Of a DNA stretch of 41,646 bases, positions 1 through 9,545 are shown one piece after another. Source of the stretch: Acidimicrobiia bacterium (lineage in GTDB: Bacteria > Acidobacteriota > Vicinamibacteria > Vicinamibacterales > UBA2999). The notes under the pieces are model-generated. The model was given only the letters and a program-made list of their open reading frames with translations, searched no databases and had not been told where the DNA came from. Both the position numbers and the translations under genes were made by a program. The stretch covers positions 1 to 41,646 of the forward strand of contig VFYY01000016.1 in assembly GCA_016871375.1 (NCBI GenBank), given 5' to 3'. Positions within the stretch are counted from its first letter, which is position 1, and every line of letters starts with the position of its first letter.

Positions 1-59
1 ACCACACACACCGCAAAAACCATCACAAGACCGAGTCCAACTTGGAATCTCGTCGGCAT
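1..59 (-). CDS. N-terminus of an unidentified membrane or secreted protein (partial)
   Basis: Only the first 19 codons are inside the window. The minus strand reads MPTRFQVGLGLVMVFAVCV, a short basic start followed by a hydrophobic stretch, as in a signal peptide or first membrane helix. A good ribosome binding site (GGAG, 5 nt before the ATG at 59) supports the start. It would be transcribed away from sucA, so 60-351 would be a divergent intergenic region. The function cannot be told from this fragment, and a chance ORF is possible. Confidence 0.5.
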   Translation of the reverse strand, partial: MPTRFQVGLGLVMVFAVCV

Positions 60-173
60 GTTGTCTCCGAAGGCCGCGAATGAACTCGCAGTATTCAGCT
101 GAACCCCTCGGCAGGTCAAGTGCGTTTGGCGGGATTGGTGAAGCCAGTCTGAGACAGCGTTGGCGACAGGCTC

Positions 174-276
174 GGCGGGTCCGCTCGCGTCAAATTGCAC
201 GCGCTCGCGGAACCCGCCCTACGTACGTAGGCCGGGTTCCGTCACGCGAGGGCGTTCATCGCGTGACGGACCCGGT
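174..276. repeat. Three consecutive inverted repeats upstream of sucA
   Basis: The non-coding stretch 60-351 holds three dyads. At 174-218, GGCGGGTCCGC pairs with GCGGAACCCGCC with one bulge. At 219-230 there is a perfect 12-bp palindrome CTACGTACGTAG. At 232-276, CCGGGTTCCGTCACGCG pairs with CGCGTGACGGACCCGG, including an 11-bp perfect stem at 238-248/260-270. The minus strand of the first contains GTAGGGCGGGT, which recurs in the hairpin at 15544-15570. I see no convincing gene in this stretch. The hairpins may be interspersed repeats, or transcription/RNA control elements for either flanking gene. Confidence 0.7.
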
Positions 277-330
277 GCAGTCGAATCTCAACAGCCTCGG
301 CGCCTCGGTGTTCCGTAGCAGCGGAAGGTG

Positions 331-351
331 CCTAAGGTAGGATCACGAGAT
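331..351 (+). promoter_or_regulatory. Start region of sucA: weak SD or leaderless -10
   Basis: The ATG at 352 is preceded by AAGGTAGGATCACGAGAT. It can be read as a weak ribosome binding site (AGG-AGGA-like) or as a -10-like TAGGAT 8 nt before the ATG. The second reading fits the near-leaderless spacing seen at several other starts here. No clear -35 was found. An in-frame GTG at 328 would add 8 residues but lacks support. Confidence 0.3.
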
Positions 352-3150
352 ATGGACCTGGGCCAGTTTGCGGGCGTGAACGCGGGGTACGTGTTCGAGC
401 TGTACGAACGCTACCGGCGCGATCCGGCGTCCGTCGACGAGGCCACGCGGCGGGTGTTCGAGACCTGGACGCCGTCGGAGCCGGCGGCCGCGGCCGCGGC
501 GCAGGGCAGCTCCGCGCTCACGGTGGCGAGCATCCACACGATCGTCGGGGCCGCGAACCTGGCGGAGTCGATCCGGCGATACGGCCACCTGTGCGCGCAG
601 GTCGACCCGCTCGACTCGCCGCCGATCGGCGACCCGTCGCTCTCCCCGCGCGCGCACGGCATCACGGACGAGGATCTGCAGCGCCTGCCCGCCGCGCTGG
701 TGGGAGGCACGGTTGCGGAATCCTCCGCCAACGCGTCCGAGGCGATCGAGAAGCTGCGGCGCGTGTACTGCTCGACCACCGGCTTCGACTTCGCGCAGGT
801 GTTCGTGCCCGAGGAGCGCGAGTGGCTGCGCACGGCCGCGGAATCGGGGCGGTTCCTGCCGCCGACCGATCCCGAGAGCGCCGAGGCGCTGCTCGACCGG
901 CTGACGCAGGTCGAGGCCTTCGAGCAGTTCCTGCACCGCGTGTTCCCCGGGAAGACGCGGTTCTCCATCGAGGGGCTCGACATGCTCGTGCCCGTGCTCG
1001 ACGAGATCATCAGCGGCGCCGGCGATCAGGGGGTGCGTCATACGCTGCTCGGCATGGCGCATCGCGGGCGCCTGAACGTGCTCGCGCACGTGCTCGACAA
1101 GCCCTACACGCAGATCCTGGCGGAGTTCAAGGATCCCGTGCAGACGCAGCGCGTCGACCTCGGATGGACCGGCGACGTGAAGTATCACGCGGGCGCCCGC
1201 ACCGCGGGCCCGCGCGGCCAGATGTTCGTCACGCTGGCGCCGAACCCGAGCCACCTCGAGGCGGTGAACCCGGTCGTCGTCGGCATGGCGCGCGCGGCGG
1301 GGACGCACACCAACCGTGCGGGTGCGCCCGAGTACGACGGCCGCACCGCGCTGCCGATCCTGATCCACGGCGACATGGCGTTCCCCGGCCAGGGCGTCGT
1401 CGCCGAGACGCTGAACCTCTCGCGTCTCCCCGGCTACGACACGGGCGGCACGATTCACATCATCGCCAACAACCAGCTCGGGTTCACGGCCACGGCCGCC
1501 GAGTCGTACAGCACGAGCTACGCCAGCGGTCTCGCGCGAGGCTTCAAGATTCCGATCGTGCACGTGAACGCGGACGACCCGGTGGCGTGCCTCGAGGCGG
1601 CGCGCCTGGCCTGGGAATACCGCGCGCGCTTCAACCGGGACTTCCTGATCGACCTCGTCGGCTACCGGCGCCACGGCCACAACGAGGGCGACGAGCCCGC
1701 CTTCACCCAGCCGCTGATGTACCGGAAGATCGCGGAGCAGCCGACCGTCCGCCAGGTCTGGGCGAGCCTGCAGGAGCAGCAGGGCAACATCCCGCCGGGC
1801 CGCGCGGCCGCGCTGCTGAAGGCGCACTTCACGATCCTGGAGAAGGCGCTCGAGTCGCTGAAGCCGGAGCAGGATTTCGTGGCGCCGCTGCCCGACCCGG
1901 TGCCGCCCGGCGCCGCCGCCAAGGTGCAGACCGGCGTCGGCGTGGACCGGCTGCGCGAGATCAACGAGGCGCTGCTCGTCCGGCCCGACGGGTTCACCTT
2001 CCACAAGAAGGTCGACCGCGCGCGGGACAAGCGCCGCCACGTGCTCGACCATCCGGCGGAGCGGACGATCGACTGGGCCGCGGCCGAGGAGCTCGCCTTC
2101 GCCACGATCGTCGCCGACGGCACCCCGATCCGCCTCACGGGCGAGGACGTCGAGCGCGGCACGTTCAGCCACCGGCATGCCGTCTTCCACGACGTGCACT
2201 CGGGCAAGCAGCTCATCCCGCTGCAGGAGTTCCGCTTCGCGCGCGCGTCGTTCGAGATCCACAACAGCCCGCTCACCGAAAACGCGACCGTCGGCTTCGA
2301 GTTCGGCTACAGCGTCTACGACCCGGCGACGCTGGTGCTGTGGGAGGCGCAGTACGGCGACTTCATCAACGGCGCCCAGGTGATGCTCGACCAGTTCGTC
2401 ACCAGCGCCCGCGCGAAGTGGGGCCTGTCGCCGTCGCTCGTCTTCCTGCTGCCCCACGGCTATGAAGGACAGGGGCCGGAGCACTCGAGCGCCCGGCCCG
2501 AGCGCATCCTCGAGTCCGCGGCCGACATCAACCTGCGGCTCGCCAACTGCACGACCGCCGCGCAGTATTTCCACCTGCTGCGCCGGCAGGCCGCGCTGCT
2601 GCACGAGGATCCGCTGCCGCTGTTCGTCCTCACGCCCAAGAGTCTCCTCCGCCATCCCGCGGTGGCGTCCACGCCGATCGAGCTCGAGCAGGGCCGCTTC
2701 CTGCCGGTGATCGACGACCACGATGCGCGCGGCCGCGCGAAGAACGTCCGCCGCCTGGTCCTCTGCAGCGGCAAGGTGTACGTCGACGTGATCTCCAGCG
2801 AGCGGCGCGCCCAGGCGGCCGACGTCGCGCTCGTGCGCGTCGAGCAGCTCTATCCGTTCCCCGCCGCGCAGGTCCGCGAGGTGCTCGCCGGCTACCCGTC
2901 GCTCAGGGACGTCGTCTGGCTGCAGGAAGAGCCGGAGAACATGGGCGCGTGGACGTTCATGCGTCCGCGGCTGGAGGAGGTCCTCGACGGCCGGTGGCCG
3001 CTGCGCTACGTCGGCCGCGCGCGCAGCTCGAGCCCCTCCGAGGGATCGTCCACGTGGCACCAGCTCAATCAGAAGGCGCTCGTCGCGCAGGCGTTCGACC
3101 CGCAGCGCGGCGCGGCGGAGCCGTCGATGGTCCTGTCCAAGCAGGTGTAG
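352..3150 (+). CDS. sucA: 2-oxoglutarate dehydrogenase E1 component
   Basis: This 932-residue protein is the thiamine-diphosphate decarboxylase of the 2-oxoglutarate dehydrogenase complex (TCA cycle, cytosol). The N-terminus (FAGVNAGYVFELYERYRRD) is the E1o subunit-binding segment. ThDP-domain motifs include HGDMAFPGQG near residue 338, NNQLGFT near 373 and GYRRHGHNEGDEPAFTQP near 437. A transketolase-type pyrimidine domain and C-terminal domain follow. Length is normal for bacterial E1o, and there is no N-terminal acyltransferase fusion of the mycobacterial type. sucB begins 3 nt after the stop, so the two are co-transcribed. E3 (lipoamide dehydrogenase) is not in the window. The start is placed at ATG 352 because the conserved N-terminus begins there. 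Confidence 0.97.
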   Translation: MDLGQFAGVNAGYVFELYERYRRDPASVDEATRRVFETWTPSEPAAAAAAQGSSALTVASIHTIVGAANLAESIRRYGHLCAQVDPLDSPPIGDPSLSPRAHGITDEDLQRLPAALVGGTVAESSANASEAIEKLRRVYCSTTGFDFAQVFVPEEREWLRTAAESGRFLPPTDPESAEALLDRLTQVEAFEQFLHRVFPGKTRFSIEGLDMLVPVLDEIISGAGDQGVRHTLLGMAHRGRLNVLAHVLDKPYTQILAEFKDPVQTQRVDLGWTGDVKYHAGARTAGPRGQMFVTLAPNPSHLEAVNPVVVGMARAAGTHTNRAGAPEYDGRTALPILIHGDMAFPGQGVVAETLNLSRLPGYDTGGTIHIIANNQLGFTATAAESYSTSYASGLARGFKIPIVHVNADDPVACLEAARLAWEYRARFNRDFLIDLVGYRRHGHNEGDEPAFTQPLMYRKIAEQPTVRQVWASLQEQQGNIPPGRAAALLKAHFTILEKALESLKPEQDFVAPLPDPVPPGAAAKVQTGVGVDRLREINEALLVRPDGFTFHKKVDRARDKRRHVLDHPAERTIDWAAAEELAFATIVADGTPIRLTGEDVERGTFSHRHAVFHDVHSGKQLIPLQEFRFARASFEIHNSPLTENATVGFEFGYSVYDPATLVLWEAQYGDFINGAQVMLDQFVTSARAKWGLSPSLVFLLPHGYEGQGPEHSSARPERILESAADINLRLANCTTAAQYFHLLRRQAALLHEDPLPLFVLTPKSLLRHPAVASTPIELEQGRFLPVIDDHDARGRAKNVRRLVLCSGKVYVDVISSERRAQAADVALVRVEQLYPFPAAQVREVLAGYPSLRDVVWLQEEPENMGAWTFMRPRLEEVLDGRWPLRYVGRARSSSPSEGSSTWHQLNQKALVAQAFDPQRGAAEPSMVLSKQV

Positions 3151-3153
3151 GCG

Positions 3154-4326
3154 ATGTCGAACATTGTGGTTCCCCAGCTTGGTGAATCAGTGGTCGAGGC
3201 GCGCGTCGCCCGCTGGTTGAAGAAGGAAGGCGACCGCGTCGAGACCGGCGAGCCGGTGGTCGAGCTCGAGACCGAGAAGGTCGACCTCGAGGTCGGCGCC
3301 GACCACGCCGGCGTGCTGACGAGCATCAAGCGCAAGGAAGGCGAGGACGTCACAGTCGGCGAGCTCCTCGGGATCGTCGACGAGAGCGCCGCGGCGGCGA
3401 GCGGAAACGGCAACCGCCAACAAGCACCCCAGGCACCCTCGGACGAGAAGAGAGCAACGCCGACCGCCAAACGCGTCGCCCGCGAGCACGACGTCAAGCT
3501 CGAATCGGTCGAAGGGTCAGGCGCCGGCGGCCGCGTGATGAAACAGGACGTCCACAAGGCGGTCGCACCCCAGGCACTCAAGGCACTCTTGGCACCCCAG
3601 GCACCCCAGGCACCTACCGCCGCTTCGCGAAGCGAAGAGCGCGTCCGGATGTCGAAGAGGCGCGCGACGATTGCGCGCCGCCTGGTGGAAGCCCAGCGCA
3701 CGGCGGCGATGCTCACGACCTTCAACGAGGTCGACATGACCGCCGTCATGGAGCTGCGCGAGCGCCAGAAGGAAGACTTCAGGAAGAAGTACGGCGTCGG
3801 CCTCGGCATCGCCTCCTTCTTCGTCAAGGCGTCGGTCGCCGCCCTGCGCGCGTTCCCGCAGCTCAACGCCGAGATCCAGGGCGACGAGATCGTCTACAAG
3901 CACTACTACGACATCGGCATGGCGGTCGGCGCCGAGGGCGGGCTCGTGGTGCCGGTCCTGCGCGACGCGGACCGCATGTCCTTCCTGCAGATCGAGCAGG
4001 GCATCCGCGACTACGCGAAGCGCGCCGCCGACGGCACGCTCACGCTCGAGGATCTCGAGGGCGGCACCTTCACCATCACCAACGGCGGCGTCTTCGGATC
4101 CCTGCTCAGCACGCCGATCCTCAACCCGCCGCAGGTCGGCATCCTCGGCCTGCACAAGATTCAGGACCGCGCGATGCCGAGCAACGGCCAGGTCGTCATC
4201 CGGCCGATGATGTACGTGGCCCTCAGCTACGACCACCGCATCGTCGACGGCCGCGAAGCGGTGCAGTTCCTCGTCATGGTGAAGGCGTTCGTCGAAGACC
4301 CCGGCCGCCTTCTGCTGGAGAGCTGA
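3154..4326 (+). CDS. sucB: Dihydrolipoyllysine succinyltransferase (E2) of 2-oxoglutarate dehydrogenase
   Basis: This 390-residue E2 transfers the succinyl group from lipoyl-lysine to CoA. It has one lipoyl domain with the lipoylation site ETEKVDLEV (Lys42). An E3/E1-binding domain follows at about residues 106-142 ([19 protein letters not shown]), then a catalytic domain with the DHRIVDG motif near residue 360 that supplies the His/Asp pair. The Ala/Pro-rich linker between binding and catalytic domains is encoded by a 9-bp tandem repeat (3564-3614). It lies 3 nt after sucA, and the FKBP gene starts 3 nt after its stop. Pairing with an E1o identifies it as SucB rather than a pyruvate or branched-chain E2. 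Confidence 0.95.
   Translation: MSNIVVPQLGESVVEARVARWLKKEGDRVETGEPVVELETEKVDLEVGADHAGVLTSIKRKEGEDVTVGELLGIVDESAAAASGNGNRQQAPQAPSDEKRATPTAKRVAREHDVKLESVEGSGAGGRVMKQDVHKAVAPQALKALLAPQAPQAPTAASRSEERVRMSKRRATIARRLVEAQRTAAMLTTFNEVDMTAVMELRERQKEDFRKKYGVGLGIASFFVKASVAALRAFPQLNAEIQGDEIVYKHYYDIGMAVGAEGGLVVPVLRDADRMSFLQIEQGIRDYAKRAADGTLTLEDLEGGTFTITNGGVFGSLLSTPILNPPQVGILGLHKIQDRAMPSNGQVVIRPMMYVALSYDHRIVDGREAVQFLVMVKAFVEDPGRLLLES
3564..3614 (+). repeat. 9-bp minisatellite inside the sucB linker
   Basis: About 5.7 copies of a 9-bp unit (GCACCCCAG and variants GCACTCAAG, GCACTCTTG) run in frame and encode APQ/ALK/ALL repeats in the E2 interdomain linker. The unit is a multiple of three, so copy-number change would lengthen or shorten the linker without a frameshift. 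A partial copy lies at about 3420-3440 in the preceding linker. Confidence 0.8.
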
Positions 4327-4329
4327 ACG

Positions 4330-5139
4330 ATGCGACAACTGCTCGGCGGACTCGCGATTGCGGCACTCGCTGCCACGTCACTGGCTGCGCAGTCGGGCAC
4401 CGTGCCGCCCGTGCCCGACGACGTCGCGGCGCCGCCGGCCGACGCCGCAAAGACGGCGTCCGGCGTCGCGTCGAAGGTCGTCAAGCCCGGCGGCGGCGAA
4501 GAGAAGCCGCTGCCCACCGACGTCGTCACCGTGCACTACACCGGCTGGTCGAGCGCCGGGCAGATGTTCGACAGCTCGCGCACGCGCGGCAACCCGGCGA
4601 TGTTTCCGCTGAACCGCGCGATTCCCGGCTGGCGGGAGTGCGTGCAGCTCATGACCGTCGGCGAAACGCGCCGCTGCTGGGTGCCGCAGGAGCTCGCCTA
4701 CCGCGGCCAGCCGGGCCGGCCGGCCGGAACGGTGGTCTTCGACATCGAGCTGATGGACACGCGCCGCGCGCCGAACGTGGCGCCGCCCGACGTCAAGGAG
4801 CCGCCCGACGATGCGAAGCGGACCGCGTCGGGGCTGGCGTACAGGATTCTGAAGCCCGGAACCGGCGCGCGGCGGCCGTCCGCCTTCGACCGCGTGACCG
4901 TCCACTACACCGGCTGGACGACCGACGGAAAGATGTTCGACAGCTCGGTGGCGCGCGGCATGCCCGCGACGCTCTCGCTCGAAGACGTGATCAGGGGCTG
5001 GACCGAGGGAATGCAGCTGATGGTCGAGGGCGAGCGGACGCGGTTCTGGATTCCGCAGAACCTGGCGTACAAAGGCGAGGCCGGGTCGCCCCGCGGCATG
5101 CTTGTCTTCGACGTCGATCTAATCCGGATCGAAAGGTAG
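4330..5139 (+). CDS. Secreted protein with two FKBP-type prolyl isomerase domains
   Basis: The 269-residue product begins with a Sec-type signal peptide (MRQLLGGLAIAALAATSLAAQ) and should act outside the cytoplasmic membrane. It carries two FKBP domains. The first is at about 50-145 (VHYTGWSSAGQMFDSS, IPGWRE, ELAYRG). The second is at about 170-268 (VHYTGWTTDGKMFDSS, VIRGWTEG, NLAYKG). The MFDSS Phe/Asp, the GW tryptophan and the AY tyrosine of the FKBP pocket are kept in both copies, so both may be active in peptidyl-prolyl cis-trans isomerisation. It follows sucB by 3 nt. Co-transcription with a TCA-cycle complex has no obvious functional meaning. Confidence 0.9.
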   Translation: MRQLLGGLAIAALAATSLAAQSGTVPPVPDDVAAPPADAAKTASGVASKVVKPGGGEEKPLPTDVVTVHYTGWSSAGQMFDSSRTRGNPAMFPLNRAIPGWRECVQLMTVGETRRCWVPQELAYRGQPGRPAGTVVFDIELMDTRRAPNVAPPDVKEPPDDAKRTASGLAYRILKPGTGARRPSAFDRVTVHYTGWTTDGKMFDSSVARGMPATLSLEDVIRGWTEGMQLMVEGERTRFWIPQNLAYKGEAGSPRGMLVFDVDLIRIER

Positions 5140-5159
5140 GGGCGACGCATGCGTCGCCC
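5140..5159. repeat. Perfect 20-bp palindrome between convergent genes
   Basis: GGGCGACGCATGCGTCGCCC is a perfect palindrome. It fills almost all of the 23 bp between the FKBP stop (5137-5139) and the stop of the P5C dehydrogenase gene on the other strand (5163-5165). The full unit begins GTAGGGG, as do hairpins at 8805 and 16371-16396. It could act as a bidirectional transcription barrier, although it has no U-tract. It looks like an interspersed palindromic repeat. Confidence 0.75.
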
Positions 5160-5162
5160 GTA

Positions 5163-6770
<1,608 letters not shown>

Positions 6771-6777
6771 ACCCGTG

Positions 6778-6783
6778 ATTGTA
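6778..6783 (-). promoter_or_regulatory. -10-like box for pruA, near-leaderless
   Basis: On the minus strand TACAAT (5 of 6 to TATAAT) ends 7 nt before the GTG start at 6770, which would place transcription start at or next to the start codon. No SD is present. The heptamer array from 6790 outward offers TTGGGA or TTGGAA every 7 bp on this strand, loosely like a -35, but not at the ideal 17-nt spacing. Confidence 0.45.
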
Positions 6784-6789
6784 CGACTC

Positions 6790-7305
6790 TCCCAACTCCC
6801 AACTCCCAACTTCCAACTTCCAACTCCCAAGATGACTGCACTCGTCGAGCGCGCGGCACGCCTGATGCATTCATATGGAACACAACGATTGGCGTCCGAC
6901 GCGAAAACCCTACGATCTTCGAGAGAGACTCTTCGAATTCGCCTGCCTGATAGTCCGGGTAGTGCAGTTTCTGCACACTCGAGGACCGATTCCCCGTGCA
7001 CTTTCCGATCAACTGCTCGAGTGCGGAACCTCCGCTGGCGCGAACTACGAAGAAGCTGACGACGGCTCCAGCCCCGCGGACAAGCTCGCCAAGAGAAGAA
7101 TCACTCTGCGAGAACTGAAGGAAGCGAGGTTTCGAGGTTTCGGCTCCGGGTGCTGAAGGAGTGCGGGTACCTGACGCAGGACCAAGACCCGGTAATCGTT
7201 GAAACTGACGAACTCGTGAGGATCGTGGCGACACTGATCCGGAACAGCGATCCAGGCAAGGCCTAGGCAGTAATCGCCTTGGAAGTTGGTAGTTGGAAAT
7301 TGGGA
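6790..7305. mobile_element. Element A1: inverted heptamer arrays enclosing a four-helix-bundle gene
   Basis: The left arm (6790-6831) is six tandem heptamers TYCCAAC (three TCCCAAC, two TTCCAAC, one TCCCAAG). The right arm (7278-7305) is four heptamers of the complement (CTTGGAA, GTTGGTA, GTTGGAA, ATTGGGA), so the arms are inverted. Their inner edges mirror each other (CAAG and CTTG). They enclose the four-helix-bundle gene 6875-7266, whose base composition is visibly less GC-rich than its neighbours. The right arm ends about 8 nt from the MATE stop codon. The left arm ends at the pruA promoter. I infer a compact mobile or IVS-like unit. Target duplications were not resolved. Confidence 0.6.
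6875..7266 (+). pseudogene. Four-helix-bundle (S23/IVS-type) protein, frameshifted
   Basis: The intact part, from ATG 6875, encodes YDLRERLFEFACLIVRVVQF, IPRALSDQLLECGTSAGANY and KRRITLRELKEAR. These are features of the short four-helix-bundle family first known from ORFs in 23S rRNA intervening sequences and related to Avd of diversity-generating retroelements. Near 7130 the frame is lost: the first frame stops at 7156, while the shifted frame continues as SRFRLRVLKECGYLTQDQ to TAG 7264-7266. Loss of one base after GCGAGG would explain it. Whole-protein length would be about 130 residues. A sequencing or assembly error cannot be excluded. The base composition suggests foreign origin. No SD is visible. 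Confidence 0.8.
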
Positions 7306-7313
7306 GTTACTTA

Positions 7314-8798
7314 TTAAGTGCGCGTCGCCGCGTCGGGCGCGGGATCGCGCATCGGCACGTGGGGCTCGGCGCCGGGGACTTCCGTCTCGGCGGTGACGAG
7401 CGGCGGCCTGGCCGGCGCTTCGATGTCGACCTGGATGTCGCGCCATTTCCCCTGGCGGAACCGGGCGACGCTCAGCGTGCACCGCGTGATGTGGCCGAGC
7501 AGGATGGCGAGCCAGATGTAGCCCGGCTGGAGGCCGGTCGTTGCCTGCAGGATCGAGCACAGTCCGAGCGGCACGACGATCTGCGAGACGACCGAGATGT
7601 AGAGCGGGCTGCGCGTGTCGCCGGTGCCCTGCAGTCCACCGGTGTAGCTCAGGGCCACGGTGATGAAGAAACCCGAGACGCTGAGGTACTGCAGGAGCTC
7701 GGCCGCGATGTCGATCACGCGCCCGTCGGTCATCCCGAACACCGCCAGCAGGTACCTTGGGATCAGCACGAACAGCGCCCCGATGCATGCGGCCACGCCA
7801 AGGCCGATGTGCGAGGCGACGCGCACGCCCTCGACCGCGCGCTCCGGATTGCGCGCGCCGAGGTTCTGTCCGGCAATCGTGGCCGCGGCACCCATGAGGC
7901 CGACCGACGTCCACGTGATGAGCGAAAACAGCTCCGTGTAGCCGACGGCGTACGCCGCCTGCGCCTCGGCGCTCTCGTCGAGCCCTCCGATGAAGCGCAG
8001 CAGCAGCACGCCGGCCACGTTCATCGCGATGCCCTGCACGCCCGTCGGCAGGCCGAAGCGGAAGAGCGACCGGATGATCGTGAAGTCCGGCCGCAGATCC
8101 ATTCCCGGCTCGAAATGAATCACCGAGTGCGGCTGCATCACACGCCAGATGCCGTAGGCCGAGACCAGCGTGCTGCTCGCGATCGTCCCGTAGGCGGCGC
8201 CGATCGTGCCGAACATCGGGATGAGCACGACGTTGAACGCGACGGTCGCGATGGTCATCGCGACGCCAAGACGGAGGGGCGTATGCGGGTCGCCGGCGGC
8301 GCGGAACGCGCCGCTCAGCATGAAGAACATCATCATGCCGATGAAGCCGACGAACATCGCGCGGAGGAACGGCAGCGCCTCCGCGTACACGTCCGGTGCC
8401 GCGTTGACCAGGTCGAGCAGGGCCGGCGCCGCCACCCAGCCGACCGCACCGAGGATCCCGGCAAGTCCGGCGGCCGTCAGGAACGCCTGATAGACGACGC
8501 GGTTGACCTTCTCCGGCTCGTTGGCGCCGGCAAAGCGCGCCACGAGCACGCCCATGCCGGAGAACACCGACGCGGCGAAGACGATGACGACGAGGATGAT
8601 CTGCCAGCTCACGCCGATGGCGGCGTTCGCCGTGTAGCCGACGAAGTGGCCGACCATCGCGTGGTCGATGATCCCCTGCAGCCCGGCGATGACGTTCTGC
8701 AGCATCGTCGGCCACGCGAGCTTCCAGACCGCGGGACGGATGGGACCTTCGATGATGGAGCGATCGAACTTTCGAGGCTTTGCCTGGGGCCCTGCCAT
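7314..8798 (-). CDS. MATE family efflux transporter
   Basis: This 494-residue multi-drug/toxin extrusion family protein has about 12 hydrophobic segments in two repeated halves. Family-like runs include AWPTMLQNVIAGLQGIIDHA at the start, SGAFRAAGDPHTPLRLG in the first half, and TIAGQNLGARNPERA and GGLQGTGDTRSPLYI in the second. MATE proteins export cationic compounds in exchange for Na+ or H+. The substrate here is unknown. The start is set at ATG 8798 (MAGPQAKPRKFDRSI), because residues upstream in the same frame are low-complexity and unlike the family. The C-terminal tail after the last helix is Pro/Ala-rich. The stop lies about 8 nt from the right arm of element A1. No partner gene is adjacent in the same direction. 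Confidence 0.92.
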   Translation of the reverse strand: MAGPQAKPRKFDRSIIEGPIRPAVWKLAWPTMLQNVIAGLQGIIDHAMVGHFVGYTANAAIGVSWQIILVVIVFAASVFSGMGVLVARFAGANEPEKVNRVVYQAFLTAAGLAGILGAVGWVAAPALLDLVNAAPDVYAEALPFLRAMFVGFIGMMMFFMLSGAFRAAGDPHTPLRLGVAMTIATVAFNVVLIPMFGTIGAAYGTIASSTLVSAYGIWRVMQPHSVIHFEPGMDLRPDFTIIRSLFRFGLPTGVQGIAMNVAGVLLLRFIGGLDESAEAQAAYAVGYTELFSLITWTSVGLMGAAATIAGQNLGARNPERAVEGVRVASHIGLGVAACIGALFVLIPRYLLAVFGMTDGRVIDIAAELLQYLSVSGFFITVALSYTGGLQGTGDTRSPLYISVVSQIVVPLGLCSILQATTGLQPGYIWLAILLGHITRCTLSVARFRQGKWRDIQVDIEAPARPPLVTAETEVPGAEPHVPMRDPAPDAATRT

Positions 8799-8804
8799 TC
8801 GCGA

Positions 8805-8832
8805 GTAGGGGCACGGAACGCCGGGCCCGTAC
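8805..8832. repeat. Degenerate GTAGGGG hairpin
   Basis: GTAGGGGCACGG at 8805-8816 partly pairs with CCGGGCCCGTACC just downstream. The left arm is identical to the GGGGCACGG arm of the better-preserved hairpin at 16371-16395, so this appears to be a decayed copy in the gap between the divergent MATE and nucleotidyltransferase genes. Confidence 0.4.
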
Positions 8833-8888
8833 CGCAGTCTACTACGCCGGAGACGCCACTGCCGACGCCGGCCGCGCGCGCTGGATGC

Positions 8889-8894
8889 TATGCT
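8889..8894 (+). promoter_or_regulatory. -10-like box for the nucleotidyltransferase gene
   Basis: TATGCT (4 of 6) ends 6 nt before GTG 8901. The spacing matches other near-leaderless GTG starts in the window (pruA, 14332, 38852), which supports choosing this start over the internal ATG at 8979. Confidence 0.35.
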
Positions 8895-8900
8895 TCCCGC

Positions 8901-9545
8901 GTGTCGCCTCCACACCGGCTTGCACGTACGGCGGAGGAGCGCTTCTGGTCGGGTGCCGACGCAGCCGAGAGGTTCTTCATGGGGCAGGCCGAGGTCCAGA
9001 AGGCGCTCGAGAAGCTCGCCCGAACGCTCGATGCCGGAGGGATTCCGTACGCCATCATCGGCGCAATGGCCCTGAACGAGTTCGGCTACCGGCGGGTGAC
9101 AGTCGACATCGACGTCCTGCTGACGCCCGAAGGCCTTGCGGCATTCAAGGCCGCGAATCTCGGCCGGGGCTACAAGGAGAGTTTCGCCGGAAGCCGGTCG
9201 GTCCGAGACACAGAACACGGAGTCGACATCGATGTCGTCCTTGCCGGCTCCTACCCGGGCGACCGAAAGCCGAAAGCCGTCGCGTTTCCCGATCCGGGTG
9301 CCGTGGCTGAACGGGGCGCGCGCGTCGCGCTGCTGCCGCTGCCGCTGCTCCTCGAGCTCAAGCTGGCCTCCGGCATGACCGCGCCGGATCGACTCAAGGA
9401 TCTTGCAGACGTGCAGGAAGTGATCCGGATCAACCGCTTGCCGCGCGCGCTCGCCAACGATCTGAATCCCTTCGTCCGCGGCAAGTACCTGGAGTTGTGG
9501 CAGGCGGTCGAAGATCGATCGGAAGGCATGGACGCCGCCGGGTAA
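8901..9545 (+). CDS. Nucleotidyltransferase-fold (AbiEii/MNT-like) protein
   Basis: The 214-residue protein carries IPYAIIGAMALNEFGYRRVT followed by DIDVLLTP. This is the GG/A...D-x-D pattern of the DNA polymerase beta-like nucleotidyltransferase fold used by AbiEii-type toxins and minimal nucleotidyltransferases. A further acidic pair is in GVDIDVVLAG, and LELKLASGM lies downstream. The usual first Gly-Ser is replaced by Gly-Ala, so activity is not certain. Start choice: GTG 8901 keeps the RFFMGQAEVQ segment that I believe is conserved; ATG 8979 with GAGAGG upstream is the alternative (188 residues). No AbiEi-type antitoxin is adjacent. Its stop TAA abuts the ATG of the kinase gene (TAAATG), so the two are translationally coupled. 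Confidence 0.75.
   Translation: MSPPHRLARTAEERFWSGADAAERFFMGQAEVQKALEKLARTLDAGGIPYAIIGAMALNEFGYRRVTVDIDVLLTPEGLAAFKAANLGRGYKESFAGSRSVRDTEHGVDIDVVLAGSYPGDRKPKAVAFPDPGAVAERGARVALLPLPLLLELKLASGMTAPDRLKDLADVQEVIRINRLPRALANDLNPFVRGKYLELWQAVEDRSEGMDAAG

Noticed and set aside
80-340. 86-codon open frame upstream of sucA
   Set aside because: It runs through the three hairpin repeats and has no homology that I recognise or good start signal.
343-3060. Long open frame antisense to sucA (905 codons)
   Set aside because: Stop-free antisense frames are common in very GC-rich genes. The product is Arg/Ala-rich with no recognisable domain and lies under a clear sucA gene.
8901-9545. AbiE-type toxin-antitoxin system
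   Set aside because: The nucleotidyltransferase fold fits, but the expected AbiEi antitoxin is absent and the neighbour is a kinase/propeller protein.
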